NCBI RefSeq assembly: GCF_000276665.1
Contig: NW_004955429.1
Location: 2,908,922-2,972,921, forward strand
Origin: Chinchilla lanigera
Taxonomy: Eukaryota > Chordata > Mammalia > Rodentia > Chinchillidae
Direction of reading: 5' to 3'
Length of the DNA stretch: 64,000 bases
Positions 1-11,700 of this stretch are shown in pieces. The notes beneath the pieces were generated by a model. That model had not been told where the DNA came from, did not search any database, and saw only the letters and a program-made list of their open reading frames with translations. The position numbers and the translations under genes were made by a program. The first letter of the stretch is position 1, and each line of letters opens with the position of its first letter.

Positions 1-283
1 AGGCAGGGCCTTTGGAAAGTGATTAACATCAGATAGTCAGAGTAGAGACCCCATGCTCCTCTACTGGCTGTGTAAGGAGAGAGACCAGAGGAGGCTCACG
101 CATAGGGCATGCCCTGTCTCTCACCACATGGTGCTCTGTGTCAGCTCAGCAAACTCCAGCAAGGAGTCCATCACCGGATGTGACCCCTGGCCTTGAACCT
201 CGAGCACTGTGAATCGAAACAAACCTCTCCTCTTTGCGACATACCCAGTCTGTGGTTCTGCGTTAAGAACAACAGAAAAAGGG
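1..283 (+). mobile_element. LTR tail, MaLR/ERVL-like, partial
   Basis: The block ends with the pattern typical of mammalian MaLR LTR 3' ends: a cgaaacaaacctc signal region followed by cccagtctgtgg and a short A-rich end. The 5' part is outside the window. Confidence 0.45.
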
Positions 284-579
284 CTAGCTAGGCACACACT
301 GTGCAGCAGCTGCAGTCAGGATCGCACAGTCAAGGCATAGGCTGGAAAGCAGATGCAGCTTAGTAGAAGAGGGATGTAGAGGGTAGCTCAAGAGGCAGAG
401 TAAGCAGTGGAGGCTGAAACTGGATTTTAAAAAATAACAGGATATTAGAAATGGGCTGAATTGCCTCAAACGCATTTCAAGCCAATCCCATGAAGTTGTG
501 AATACAGGAAGGGGTGATTGAAACACTCAGTTTCGATCCATCTTTGTGTTAACCAATTTACTACTTTGACCAATCTTTG

Positions 580-830
580 TCCACCAATTTACCTGAAGGC
601 TCCCTTGCCACTCTTGGTCTCTCCTATCCCCCTGCGATCCAGTTGTTACCTGAATGCATTTCTGCTTGCCTATCAGATTATGCACACTTCCTCTGCCTAG
701 AATGCTGGCTTCCATGCTGCTCCTCACCTGGCAAAGTCCCACCCGTCTTGCAGAGGAGGCCCTGGCACCGCTTTCTCTGAATCAGCTTCCCCGAGCCCTC
801 TGAGATTCTAGGGTTAAGTCCTGCAGCAGC
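580..830 (+). mobile_element. L2-like LINE 3' fragment
   Basis: The stretch with ctctgcctagaatgctgg and a following pyrimidine-rich cysteine-codon-like run resembles the conserved 3' end of L2. It is old and diverged. Confidence 0.35.
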
Positions 831-1181
831 TGGTGCTTTCCCCCATCAAACACTTTGTAAACCCAACTCTCATTCCCCATTTCCCTTCTTTTCCTCCACA
901 TGCCATTTCCTCTCACTCTTGTTTTCTTGCCTTTTCTGCTTCTGGTTTCTTTGGACCATATCTTACTGTCTTCTCCTGAAGATAACCATGCCCTCCAAAT
1001 TTCCTCTGGATTCTTAGGTTCATTCATATACACATGCTTCCATTGGCTCTTTCAGATACTACTTCCCTTCACATCTGGGGGTACTTTGTCATAAACACGT
1101 GGCTGGCTTTTCCCCTTCACTGATCTTCAAACTGCCAGTGTCTGCAAAGTGGTTTGCATGCTCTTCACTCTGCATGAGTGT

Positions 1182-1580
1182 CTGTTACTATGCTGAAATG
1201 CCTGAGGCAAGCTACTTATGAAGAAAAGGGGTTTATTTAGATTGCAGTTCTGCAGATTCCAGGGCAAGACACTGGCATCAGCCAGACTCTGGTGAGGACC
1301 TCATGGTAAATCGCAGCAGCAGGAGGCAGGGACCACATCACAAAACGGTGGGCACAGAGAGCTGCAGGGCTTGCTCGGTGTCTACAACCCCCTTACAAGA
1401 ACTAACCCAGGGCCCCATGAGGCCTCCCTAAGCCCATTCAGGGCAGTGCCCTCTACTGAGCCAAGGTCCTTCCACTACACTTGACCTCTTCAACATTCCA
1501 CCTCCCAACATCACGGCGCTGAAGATCAAGCTCCCAGCACACTGGCCCTTAGAGGGCATCCCATGTCCCAACACGGTCCC
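1182..1580 (-). mobile_element. MaLR-type LTR, antisense orientation
   Basis: It begins with the reverse complement of a MaLR 3' end (tgtctgttactatgctgaaa), then a gtttatttagattgcagttc segment and internal cctcatggtaaa and cacctcccaaca blocks typical of the family. Confidence 0.5.
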
Positions 1581-1837
1581 GGGCATTTGTGCAGTGGAGA
1601 TTTTTTTCCCTTAGGGTTATGGCTGGACAGTGAATTGATTGCCCTGTTCACAGCTCCACTGTTCTACTGAGCTGAGCTCTTCCTCACACTGATCTTTGTA
1701 TCAGCAACTGCTGTAGTAACTGAAAAACTACAATTCCTAGTGTAGACCATTACTAAGACTCTTCTGAACCATGCTGTAATCTCTACCCTACATGACTCCC
1801 ATCTTAAAGATGGACATTATGCGTCACTTATTTATTT

Positions 1838-2037
1838 ATTTATCTAATTTTTTTTGAAACAAGGTCTTGCTATGTAGTTCAGGCTGGCCTTGAACTCTCT
1901 ATGTAGGCCAGGCTGGCCTTGAACTCTCTATGTAGGCCAGGCTGGCCTCAAACTTGTGGTGATCCTCCTGCCTCAGCGACCTGAGTGCTGAGATTACAGG
2001 TATGTACCACCACCTGTATGTACCACTATGCCTGGCT
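1838..2037 (-). mobile_element. B1 SINE with triplicated 29-bp internal unit
   Basis: This is a 7SL-derived SINE in reverse orientation, ending cctcagcgacctgagtgctg and tatgcctggctt. Instead of the usual two copies of the internal segment it has three in tandem (1871-1899, 1900-1928 and 1929-1957), each starting tatgtag and carrying caggctggcct. Confidence 0.85.
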
Positions 2038-3514
2038 TATGCTTCAATTATTTTTGCACATGTCTTTTTCTCCAACCAGATTATAAAATGCTTAAGGGCA
2101 GAGACCATCTTAATCTATGTATCCTCCACAGATAGCGCAAGGCTATGCATGTAACAGATATTTCATACATGTTTGTGAAACTCAAGCAAATGCTTGTTGG
2201 AGTGAATTCCAATAAAGTTTCCTCATGCACATTAACACTGGAAAGACATTCAACATGCTGAAAACTCTGGTGGAGACTTGACTAAATGCATCGCTTAGAA
2301 TCTGTCTTTTTCCTTTTATTCTGGTTAAATCCAGTTCTTCATGCAAGTCAGTTTCCAGTGAGCTCTTCAAGTATTTCCTAGGCAGCACCCTGGTTTGGAT
2401 AAGTCAGGCAGAAGGCTCAAGCCTGTATGGCCACAGACATAGACCTAAGTTTTGAGGCAAAGCTAACTGCTATGTTCACCTAATTCCAGGATTCATCACT
2501 CCACGCCTCTGTTGGCAACTAGATTTTATGAAGAATTGCTAACCTAAATGAAAGGCAAAATTATTGGGACCTTTGGATTAATTTCTTGAGACACTGCCTG
2601 AAGAGAAAATCAAAGGCAATTCCATGAATGAATTTCCAGATGGTGTTTGTATAAACATGTCTCTCTGGAAATACTTTTCTCTTGGGTGTCTATTCTTTTG
2701 TTGCCAACCTAACAAAAACAAATAAATCTTATGTGAAAAAACCATCCGTGGGTCTCTGACAGGACCTTTACAAGGGGGTTTCAGGCATTTCAGCATCACC
2801 AAGCCCCCTTTTCAGGAGCGTGACAGCAGCCGGGGAAATGGCATGGTGCACTCCGCCCTGGCATCATTGCCAACGCTGTGACTATCTGTGTGGAGCACCG
2901 GTCATAGGACAGATCAGCCAGACAAACCCTAGGAAAACATGACTTCTTAAAAAACGCCCCCACTTCAATTTTGGCTTTTAAATTGAATTGCAGAGTAGGA
3001 GACTTTAGTCACTTGGTTTTTAAGAACACATTATTGAAAGAATTCATTAAGATGGTTTCTGCTTCCCCTTAATAATAGAGAAGCTTGTAGTAGACCAAAG
3101 TGCCACCGAAACTGCTGGACAAGCTAGATTGAAACACAGCTGTCTGAGGCAACAGAGGTCTCAACAGATCAAGATCAAAGAGAATTCAAGGAAGACTCAG
3201 CAGATCAAGATCCAAGAGAAAAAGGAGCTGCAAGAGGCATCCACACCTCCTTGTTTCCCCTCAGGGCATCTGTCGATATTTAACTTCAGGCGAGAGACTG
3301 GCAAAGGACTTCACAAATGCATAAAAGACATTTGAAAAGGTGCTGAAATTATTGACATAGAGAAAATTCAGTTTAAAGCTGTAGGAGATGGCGCTACAGA
3401 CTCATAGCAAGGTTAGAGTTAAAAACAAAACAAAAAGATCCACCAAACGCCACCAAGGATCTGAACAGCAGGAAGTTTCATACAGTGCTCAGGGGAGAGA
3501 ACAACTATAGAGTT

Positions 3515-4010
3515 TCTGTTTGTCTGCTAAGCAGAAGCCTAAACCATGATCCAGAAATTGCACTCCTAGGTATAGAGGCAAAAGAAGTATCTCCCAGGTC
3601 TCCCACAAAAGACAAGTACAAAATATTTCTCTCAGCATTAGTTGTTTAAACTCAAAAGTAGAACCAAATCGAATGTCCATCAACAACACGATGAATAAAT
3701 ATGTTATCATACAGCCACACCATGGGCAACTAAATGGCAGTGAAAAAGAATGCGCCACTGCTCTAGGCAACAGCGTGCATTGAAAGCTGAGTGGAGGAGA
3801 AAAAGCTACACACAAAGGAGAACTATGTTATGATTCCATTTCATGTTAAATTCGAAAGGAGGCAATGAGAGTAATAAAGATCAGAGTAGTGCTTGTCTGT
3901 GCAGTCAGGAGTAACAACTGGGGAAGGGTACGAGAAGCTCCATGAGTGCTTTGTCTTAACATGGGTTACACAGCACACTCAGTTTGTAAACATTCAGACA
4001 GTGTAGTTAT
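3515..4010 (+). mobile_element. L1 LINE 3' fragment, old
   Basis: Diagnostic ORF2-end phrases are seen: ccagaaattgcactcctagg, then gaatgtccatcaacaacacg, and a tatgattccattt motif. The order is that of an ancient L1M 3' end in forward orientation. Confidence 0.75.
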
Positions 4011-4904
4011 GAGACATGCACCAAGTCATTAGACAACATGGCAAACTTCAGATCCCCACTCCCCTTCCTTGTCTTACTTATGCAATCGTTTGTGCTGCAC
4101 GATTCCTGGGTCCCATTTTTATGGACTCAGTAGAAAAGGTCTTTGTGTACGAGTTATGCAGAATGGTGGTCCTGAATGTGACCATCTCGATTTCAGCTGT
4201 GTAACTGATGGTTCACACAGGTACCACGTTTATCAGCTTCTCTTACAGCTCAATGTCACCCTGTAACTAGGTTCTGGCCAATGGGGCTTAACGGAAGTCT
4301 GGGTGTGTGCTCCCCTGGCTCTTTGCTGACTTCCTACGGACTAGAAAATGGCCAGGTGGAGAAGTTGTCTTGGGCCCAGATGTGGAGGTCAAGTATTGAG
4401 AGTGGCTGAGCCATTCTGCTAGTGATGCCCACCTACTTATGGACTGGGATGTGAGAGACACAAGCTTCTAGGTTATTTGAGTCATTGACTTAGGGGGTCT
4501 CTTTGTTAGAGCAGAGGATACACTCATTAGTACAGGCATTAAGAGCACGGTATTGAAGGCAATTATAGAAGTTGAATACTTGGTACCTGTAGTGTTTGAT
4601 ATTTGTCATCAACAGTAGTATTTGTTTTGTCAGTTGGCCACTCTACAACCTACAGAAGACTACAGAAAATAGCATAGTTCAGGGGAAAGAGTATTTTCCT
4701 ATAAGGCTGCTTTTCTTGAATCTCCTAATTCTGCCCCTTAGTAATGTAGAGCTTTCTTTTATAAACTTATAAAATGGAAAGAGGTCTAGATGACCCTTGT
4801 ATCTATAACTTGAAGAAAACATTTTCAGATATGGAGAACAATCCTTTCGCTGTGTAGACTGTTTGCAATATGAAATCACAATAGGTTGTACAGTATTTAC
4901 CAAG

Positions 4905-5078
4905 CTGCATGTGCTGGTACAGGCCTGTAATCCCAGCTACACAGAAGAATGAGGCAGGAGGATCACAGGTTTGAGGCCATCCTGGGCAAAATAAAACATG
5001 GCTGCGAGTATAGCTCAGTAATAGAGCACTCTGCACAGCATGTGTGAGGTCCTGAGTTAGATCCCTAGTGCCACACAC
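4905..5078 (+). mobile_element. B1-ID composite SINE (B1-dID type)
   Basis: A B1 left half (aggcctgtaatcccagct, ggcaggaggatcac) runs straight into an ID-type tRNA-derived half (agtatagctcagtaatagag, then tgtgaggtcctgagttagat), followed by a CA run. Such fusions are known from several non-murine rodent families. Confidence 0.8.
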
Positions 5079-5409
5079 ACACACTTGTACATGCACACAC
5101 ATGCGTGCACTTGCACATATTCCAGGTACTGTCAGCATTGATAAACACTAAATATGAACAACAAAGAAAACAGCGTCTTTGTCATAGGAAACATGAACAA
5201 CCACCAGGGCACTGAGGTAGAAAGTGTTAATTGGGCCTAGCAGAAACGCGGACAGAAGAGGGAGATCAGACAACAACAGATAGCTGAGTTTTGGGTTCTA
5301 AATGAAAAGAAACAAATGGATACTTTCTTTCTAAATCCTTTAAGCATCTCAGTGTTCTTTGCTTACATACAGCTGGAGTTGAGTTTGTGTTTGACTCTTT
5401 AAAATTTAT

Positions 5410-5541
5410 TTTATTTTATTTTGTTGTCTTTTTGAGACAGTGTCTCACTCGGTAGCCCAGGCTGGCCTCCAACTCAGGGTGATCCTCCTGCTTCACCTCT
5501 GAGTGTTGGGAGTACAGCCATGTACCACTACACGTGGCAGG
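5410..5541 (-). mobile_element. B1 SINE
   Basis: Reverse-orientation B1: tttttgagacagtgtctc, tagcccaggctggcctccaa, and ttgggagtacagccatgtac. Confidence 0.85.
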
Positions 5542-5664
5542 TTTGTGTTTGTTTGAAAGGAACACATCTATGACATTTTGTGAGATATGGTATGATCAGT
5601 ACAAGTGACACTGAAAAACATCCTCAATACTTGTCATGGTTTAGCAATATACAACTCATCTTAC

Positions 5665-5786
5665 CTGGGGGTTTTTAAATACAGCATATTTTTCCTCTTT
5701 CTCCAAAAAGAGTACTTTATTTTCTGTGTCTCTTGTCCAGTCTGATAAGACTTCAACAACATTTTCATGATCTTCAAAAAACCTCT
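5665..5786 (-). CDS. APBB1IP: APBB1IP coding exon 6 (end of RA domain and linker)
   Basis: The exon is 122 nt, with a TTACTTTATCAG acceptor and a GTAAGA donor, and ends in phase 0. It completes Glu231 and encodes residues 232-271, including ERFFEDHENVVEVLSDWTRD and ending KYAVFKNPQ. These are the last strands of the RA domain and the beginning of the RA-PH linker. The next expected exon, which should begin with NFYLDNRGKK or similar, was not found between 1 and 5664, so it lies outside the window. Confidence 0.97.
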
Positions 5787-8700
5787 CTGATAAAGTAAGA
5801 AAAAGTGCTCTTTCAGACCTAGGACATTAGGGTTTTCAACTGCGAAAGAAGCTTTCATTGAGTAAAACACCACCAATGGTTCATACTGTTCATCAAGGTT
5901 TCTAAAACTCTTAATTCTTATACCATGTCATTTGTAGTATCCCTACTCAATTTATCTTTCAGTGTCAGGGTTTCAATTTACCTTCCATAAAAGATGTTAC
6001 AGGTGGCAGAGCCTATAATATAGTGACAATGCTGTCATGCTTCTTAAAAAATATTAGCACTTTAAAATTTAAATAGCCCCAAATGAAGGGAAACATTCCC
6101 TTGTGAGGAGGACAATACTGCAATGACTGGTCACATAGGTTGAATAAACCTGTGAGACCCACCATTTATAGTTTTAAACATCTCACTTCGAGACTCTACG
6201 ATGTACAAATATCTGAACCAAGCTTAAAAACATAAAGAAAAACTTTCCTTTCTCTCTTCTATTGATAGAACTGGAGAAAACTTCAAGTGGCTGTTTTAGT
6301 GTAGACTATTTCTTGCAGAAAAATAAATTTTCCCTTGCAGCTTTTAAGGCAGGTAATTTTGGGTCCTGCTCAGCACTCCTGGGAGACAATGGTCCTGGGA
6401 GTGCTACTAAGCATGAAAAGTAAAAGAAAATTTCTTAAATTGCTTTAAAAACCCAAAGAAGAAAAACCTCTGCAGTCAGGCTTGGTGGTGCACCCTGCAA
6501 TCCCAGCACTCTAGGGAGTTGATGCTGGAGAATTGAGAGTTTGAGCTCTCAATTGCACCTTTGGGCAAGTTAGTGTCTTAATGAGATTCTGTCTTAATAA
6601 TAATAATAATAATTAATAATAATAATAATAATAATGATAGGGCTGGTGATGCAGCTCAGTATGAAGGCCCTAGGTTCAACCCCCAGTACTGCAAAACCCA
6701 AACCAAAACCCAAACCAAAATCTACATCCAGGGGCTGGGGATTTAGCTCAGCGGCACAGCACCTGGCTGGCAAGTGCGAGGTCATAAGTTCGATTCCTGG
6801 TACTGGGAAAAAACCAAAATCTACATCCATTTCTACCACAGTCCTTTGTTTTGGGGCAGCGCCTTTTCCACTACTCACTGCCAGGGATTAGGCAAGCGGA
6901 CAGGGAGGAAGCCGAATGAGCACAGGTGTGAGACCTGTGACGGAGTCACATTACACCTTACTGAGGCAACCTCTAAAGGGACATTAGCTGAGGATACTAG
7001 GGCTCTCCCACAATCTTCTCAGCCTACTGAGCAAACAGTAAGAGGAATCACCTTGTCACTTTTTCCGCCCCCTATGGAGCCACTAACAAAGTGGCAATTA
7101 TAATGCTCATACCCCTGACGGTTCAGCCATCTGCTACAATCTGAACGTCTCTATCACAAAGAAGTGGAGAGATAAATACTTACCTCACAAGGACAGTGAC
7201 ACACAGATGTGTAGAGGACCCTGGACAGACCAAAGGCTCTCAGAGAGCAAACCCACAGGCTTTGGGAGTGCGGCCCAAATTGCTGGCCAAGGGACTTACC
7301 AATCTGTAGTTCTGGGTATATTTCATAAAGACACCAGTCCACATTGCAGTCACAATGAGTTTTTTCAAAAAGATTGTCCAGAACATCTCGGGCCAGCTGT
7401 CGCTCATCCACCATCAGTGACTTCGTGCTGTTATCATTCATGTGCACCTTGACCACGAGCTGGGGGTAAAGCCACACAACAACCAGTGAGTCTCAGCTCC
7501 CGGAGAAGGCCAGGAGGTTTCAACGCTGCTACTCTTTTCACAAATGTGAGTAAGAGTGTGTCCTGCGAGTGCATCAGCATAAGTGCACTTGTAGGTCACC
7601 CACTTGTATTCCAGGAACACAACGGTGGACAAAAGGATTCACAGAAAGCAAACAATAAACCAAGTTCTTCCTCTCCCCAGAGACTGCATTCTGATGGGGG
7701 AGACAGAAAACAAACAGAACCAAAGAAGTGCTGATGTTTTACTTTCCCAACATCCTTCCTGCATCCTGGAGGCCAGTCACTTTTCTAAATTGAATGCCAC
7801 TCCAGTGTCTTAGCAGGGGTTGGGGTTTTCTTTCATGTTGCCAAAGAGTGTGAAGACACCAGGTAAGACCAAGGTGGTTCAGCTACAGTGCTTTGAGGAT
7901 GTGCAGAGCACACCAGACACAGTCCAGTGTGCCCGAGGGGCCTCACAGCTGACGCTGGCTGTGGACAACAGAGCAGAGGTCAGAGGTAGACTTTAAGGGA
8001 AAAGAATGCAGACTGACAACCGCGCTGCTCTGGAGGCACGCAGGCAAACGAAGCACCTCATTTATATTTTATTCCACTAAAAGATCTAAGGGGTGAATTC
8101 ACAATCACATTGGCGGTTATCAAATCTGGAGCAGAATTTACTTTTCTTCGGTAAGGACACAAGGTAGCACTGGCCTTTCTAGGCAATGTGTTAAAGTTGT
8201 TAAAACTGCTGATCTCACACACAGGTCATGAATTCAACGTCTAACAAAATTAACTCATGAAGTCATGAAGCTAGAGTTTGCACCTTCAGTAGTACCTATG
8301 CGTTACTGGCATCGTTGCTGAGTGTTGGTCCTGGTTATCTTCCAGGGAGACTTCCTAAAAAGTGTTCCAGCATAGTAATGGATTTGCTTCCTTTCCAAAA
8401 GTTTGGGTTAGGTCCTGAGAAGCTCCCTGACCCATTCCTAACAAAATGATCCTGACAGCGCTCCGGTTAACAGAATGAGCAATACCCTTCTGACAGTTGC
8501 TATGCAGAGCTACTGACAGCTGGAGAAGGATGTGTCTGGTGATGAAAATCTCAGTGAGGTCCCTGGCAATGACGACAAATCAAAGCACTCACCCAGCCCT
8601 CCTCTTCCCAACATAGGCACAATCCCAAAATCAAAATGTAGATGTTGGGACAGTAAACATGTCCTCCCCAGAGATCCATCAAATTAGACTCTTCTTCTAG

Positions 8701-11700
8701 CTCTGCCTGATAAATATCTTTTTCCCTTGAAAACCTGTAGCCCAGAAACCTGTACTCGGAATGTTACCTTTTCCATATGTCTTTACCTTTTGATATATTT
8801 AAAATGACAGGCCCAAGTACCACAACATCAAAGATGCATTCATCCGACCTTAGGAATAGACACGAAAGGTTGCTCAGATACACTGAAATTCCCCCCATGC
8901 CAGTCTTTATCATGATTTATTTTTCTGTGGAAGGTATACTTTGTGCTTTCAACTGAGAGTTATAGCTGTAAAGTAGCTATATGTCCTAGGAAATGTTACC
9001 AGTGATTGGGCTTAGAAAACTTACTTTTCCTGGTGAAAAAATTAATGATGTTTGACCACATTTCATTCCTGCTGAGGAATTCTTAAGAGAATAAAACATA
9101 TGTTTTCATTTTTAAAGAGATCAAAGAAATAATAAGCCACATCATTTCACAACAATGGAATATTTCTTTTTGGCAGGACTCATAAGTTAGATTTGATCCA
9201 TATGTACTGATAAATATCCACAATTATAGAATTTAGATAACACAAAAACCAAGAGAAGGCAGGTGACTTTTTTTTGTTGTTGTTGTTTTGTTTTTTTGAG
9301 ACAGGGTCTCGCTATGCATTCAGGCTGGCCTTGAGCTCACTTTGTAGCCCAGGCTGGTCTTGAACTCGTAATGATCCTCTTGCCTCAGCCTCCCGAGTGC
9401 TGGGAAGGCTGGTGACTTTTAAAGAAAGAAGTCATATTTACAATTCTTTTTGTTTTTTGGTACCAAGAATCAAACTTAGGACCTCACACTTGCCAGGCAG
9501 GCGCTGTACCACTGAGCTATATCCCTGGCCCTACAATTCTTCACAGCTTCTCTCACATTTGCAAGTTGAAAAATAGCTCTATCCAAGACAAAACAGCATG
9601 AGATAGTAATTTTATTAAATGATTATGAACTAGTATTTCATTTATGTGAAATAATAGTTTTATTATAAGCTTTATGTGAAAGCTAAGTACTTTCCATGTA
9701 TACATGATATTGTGGGGACAAAATAACTCAATAATTAAAAACTTCATCTTTCTAATCCATTACAGTAAAAATTTTATAATTTTACATTTTTTTCTTATTT
9801 TTCATTTGCAAGCTATTAAATGCAAAACAATCCTAACCCCAAACCATTTGCACTGCCTTTTTTGGCTTCTATAATAAGATTAACAAATGGCATTGTCTCC
9901 TGTGTCACAGACCTTTAAAACAAACAGATAAAATGAATGAATGAATGTGACAATGTTTTTAGTTTGAAAAGCTTTGCAGCTCTAGAGATGTACATTATTC
10001 ATAATTCAAAAGGATTTCAACACTCTTGAGACACTTGGGGCAAAGTGCTTCAGATAGACTGGATTCTGAGTCCTTAAAAACACGTTGTAGATTATGTGTG
10101 ACACCCTCACAGCTACTTTCTTAATGTCTGAGTGTCTCTGTTATTTTGTTAACGTTCTGTGCCATGGACAGGTTGTAGTCTTAAAAAGTACATTTGGAGT
10201 GTCTAAAATCAGAAGACATAACTCATTTGGGTAATTTTCTTTCCTTCCCCCTTGATCAAAGTGGCTTATATTTTACATCTTCTTCATCGCATCAAAGCAG
10301 ACAGACTGTGCTTTGCATTTACTGTTATAATTCATCTGAATGAAACGTGGCCAGGTTCTCTCACTTTCTGATGGATGGCAGGAGGTAGCTGCCTTGTCCC
10401 GTTCTCTGACGGGCCAGCTGGAGCAGACCAACTGAACCTGCTCCCTGTCCTACCTCTTTGTGTATGAAATGACATCTCTTTTTATTTCTCTTCTCAAAAT
10501 ATGTGCAGTGTGGCCTCATTTATAAATAATCTTGTGTCTGAGATAGTTGGTGAATTCTGTGTCTACTCTTTTTTTTTGCTTTTCTGCCTCCACAGGTAAA
10601 TCAGGGACTGCACCGCCCAGCATCACCTGTCATCTATTTGAGACTCTGCAAATACACACCCACCCGTGTGTCATGTTTTGTGTGACAGAGGGTTTTAGAA
10701 CAGGTCTTCCTGCTGGCATCCCCAGTTCCTACAACTCACCCTCCATAGATCAGCCAGTCTGATGTTTACAACCCCTGTAATCAGCCTCTCAGGCCCCTAT
10801 TAAAACCCTCACCCTCATGTATTCCATTGTACTTAGGATACAGTCGAATCCTTTCCTCCTGCTGTGAGATCTGCGGCTCCCAGCCGTCTCTCTGACCTCA
10901 ACTCCTTCCTTTTCTTTTACTCGCTGGCTCATAGTACCAGGGCCGCACTGCCTTTGCTTCCTCCCACTCATCAGGCTCATGCATCTTGCACTGCTCCTCT
11001 CTGCTGGGGTACTCCACCAACCTGCATGGAGCCAGCCGCTTCCAGCCATTGAGGTCTTTGCTCAAGAACCACCTCCTCAGAGGGCTTCACCATCACCAAA
11101 CCCATTGAAAAGAGTGACCAGAGCACTCGCTGCTACTTCTTCTTGTCTCCCTTGCTAAAACTGAACTCAGAACAAGAAACTACTTCTTTTGACATGTTCA
11201 TTTGACTAGAAACTTTGCTGGAGAAGTACAATGTACATTGTACAAGTACGATGAAGTACTACTCTGCCATAAAGAAGGATAAACTAGAGACATTTATGGA
11301 TGGAGCTTAAGATGAAATAAACTGGATATACATGTGTAAATACCTCACTGTTTCTCTGGTGTGAGAAACCAAAAGTGTAAATAAGGACCAAAATGTATAA
11401 TAGACACTGTGGGATAGGCAGAAAATGTCCAAATAGGAAAGGGAACGAGATGGGGAGGGGGAGGAAAAAGAAGAGAGGGAAAGGAAAAAAAAAGCAAGAA
11501 AAAAAAAGGAAAAAAAAAGCAAGAAAAGCAGGAAAAAATGGAAACAAAGCTTTTGTAAGTAAGGAGGGGAAGAGGCGTTGAGGGAGGGTAGGGGAATGGG
11601 GAAAAAATGAATCAAGTTTATCATGTACAGGCTCAACTTCCCTATAGTGAATGTGATCACTGTGTATACCTAGGGTGCACCAATAAATTTAATTAATTAA

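Larger units (their letters stand above)
1..5664 (-). other. APBB1IP intron after coding exon 6, partial
   Basis: The block contains no exon that I can recognise. Contents are an LTR tail (1-283), an L2-like stretch (about 580-830), a minus-strand LTR (about 1182-1580), a B1 with a triplicated internal unit (1838-2037), an L1 3' end (about 3515-4010), a B1-ID composite (4905-5078) and a B1 (5410-5541). Between 2040 and 3515 and from 4010 to 4900 I see nothing identifiable; the short open frames there are not supported by codon pattern or homology. Confidence 0.8.
5787..7299 (-). other. APBB1IP intron between coding exons 5 and 6
   Basis: This 1.5-kb intron holds a degenerate B1 (about 6476-6593), a (TAA)n tract (6594-6635) and two ID SINEs in direct orientation (6640-6701 and 6731-6816). 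The rest, 5787-6475 and 6817-7299, has no recognisable element. Confidence 0.85.

Noticed and set aside
1..5664. PH-domain exon of APBB1IP
   Set aside because: I looked on the minus strand for the expected continuation after KYAVFKNPQ and for PH-domain motifs and found none, so the next exon is placed outside the window.
11284..11660. Phe/Leu/Ser-rich frames on the minus strand
   Set aside because: They are translations of a purine-rich tract and not genes. The same applies at 45276-45506 and 34838-35131.
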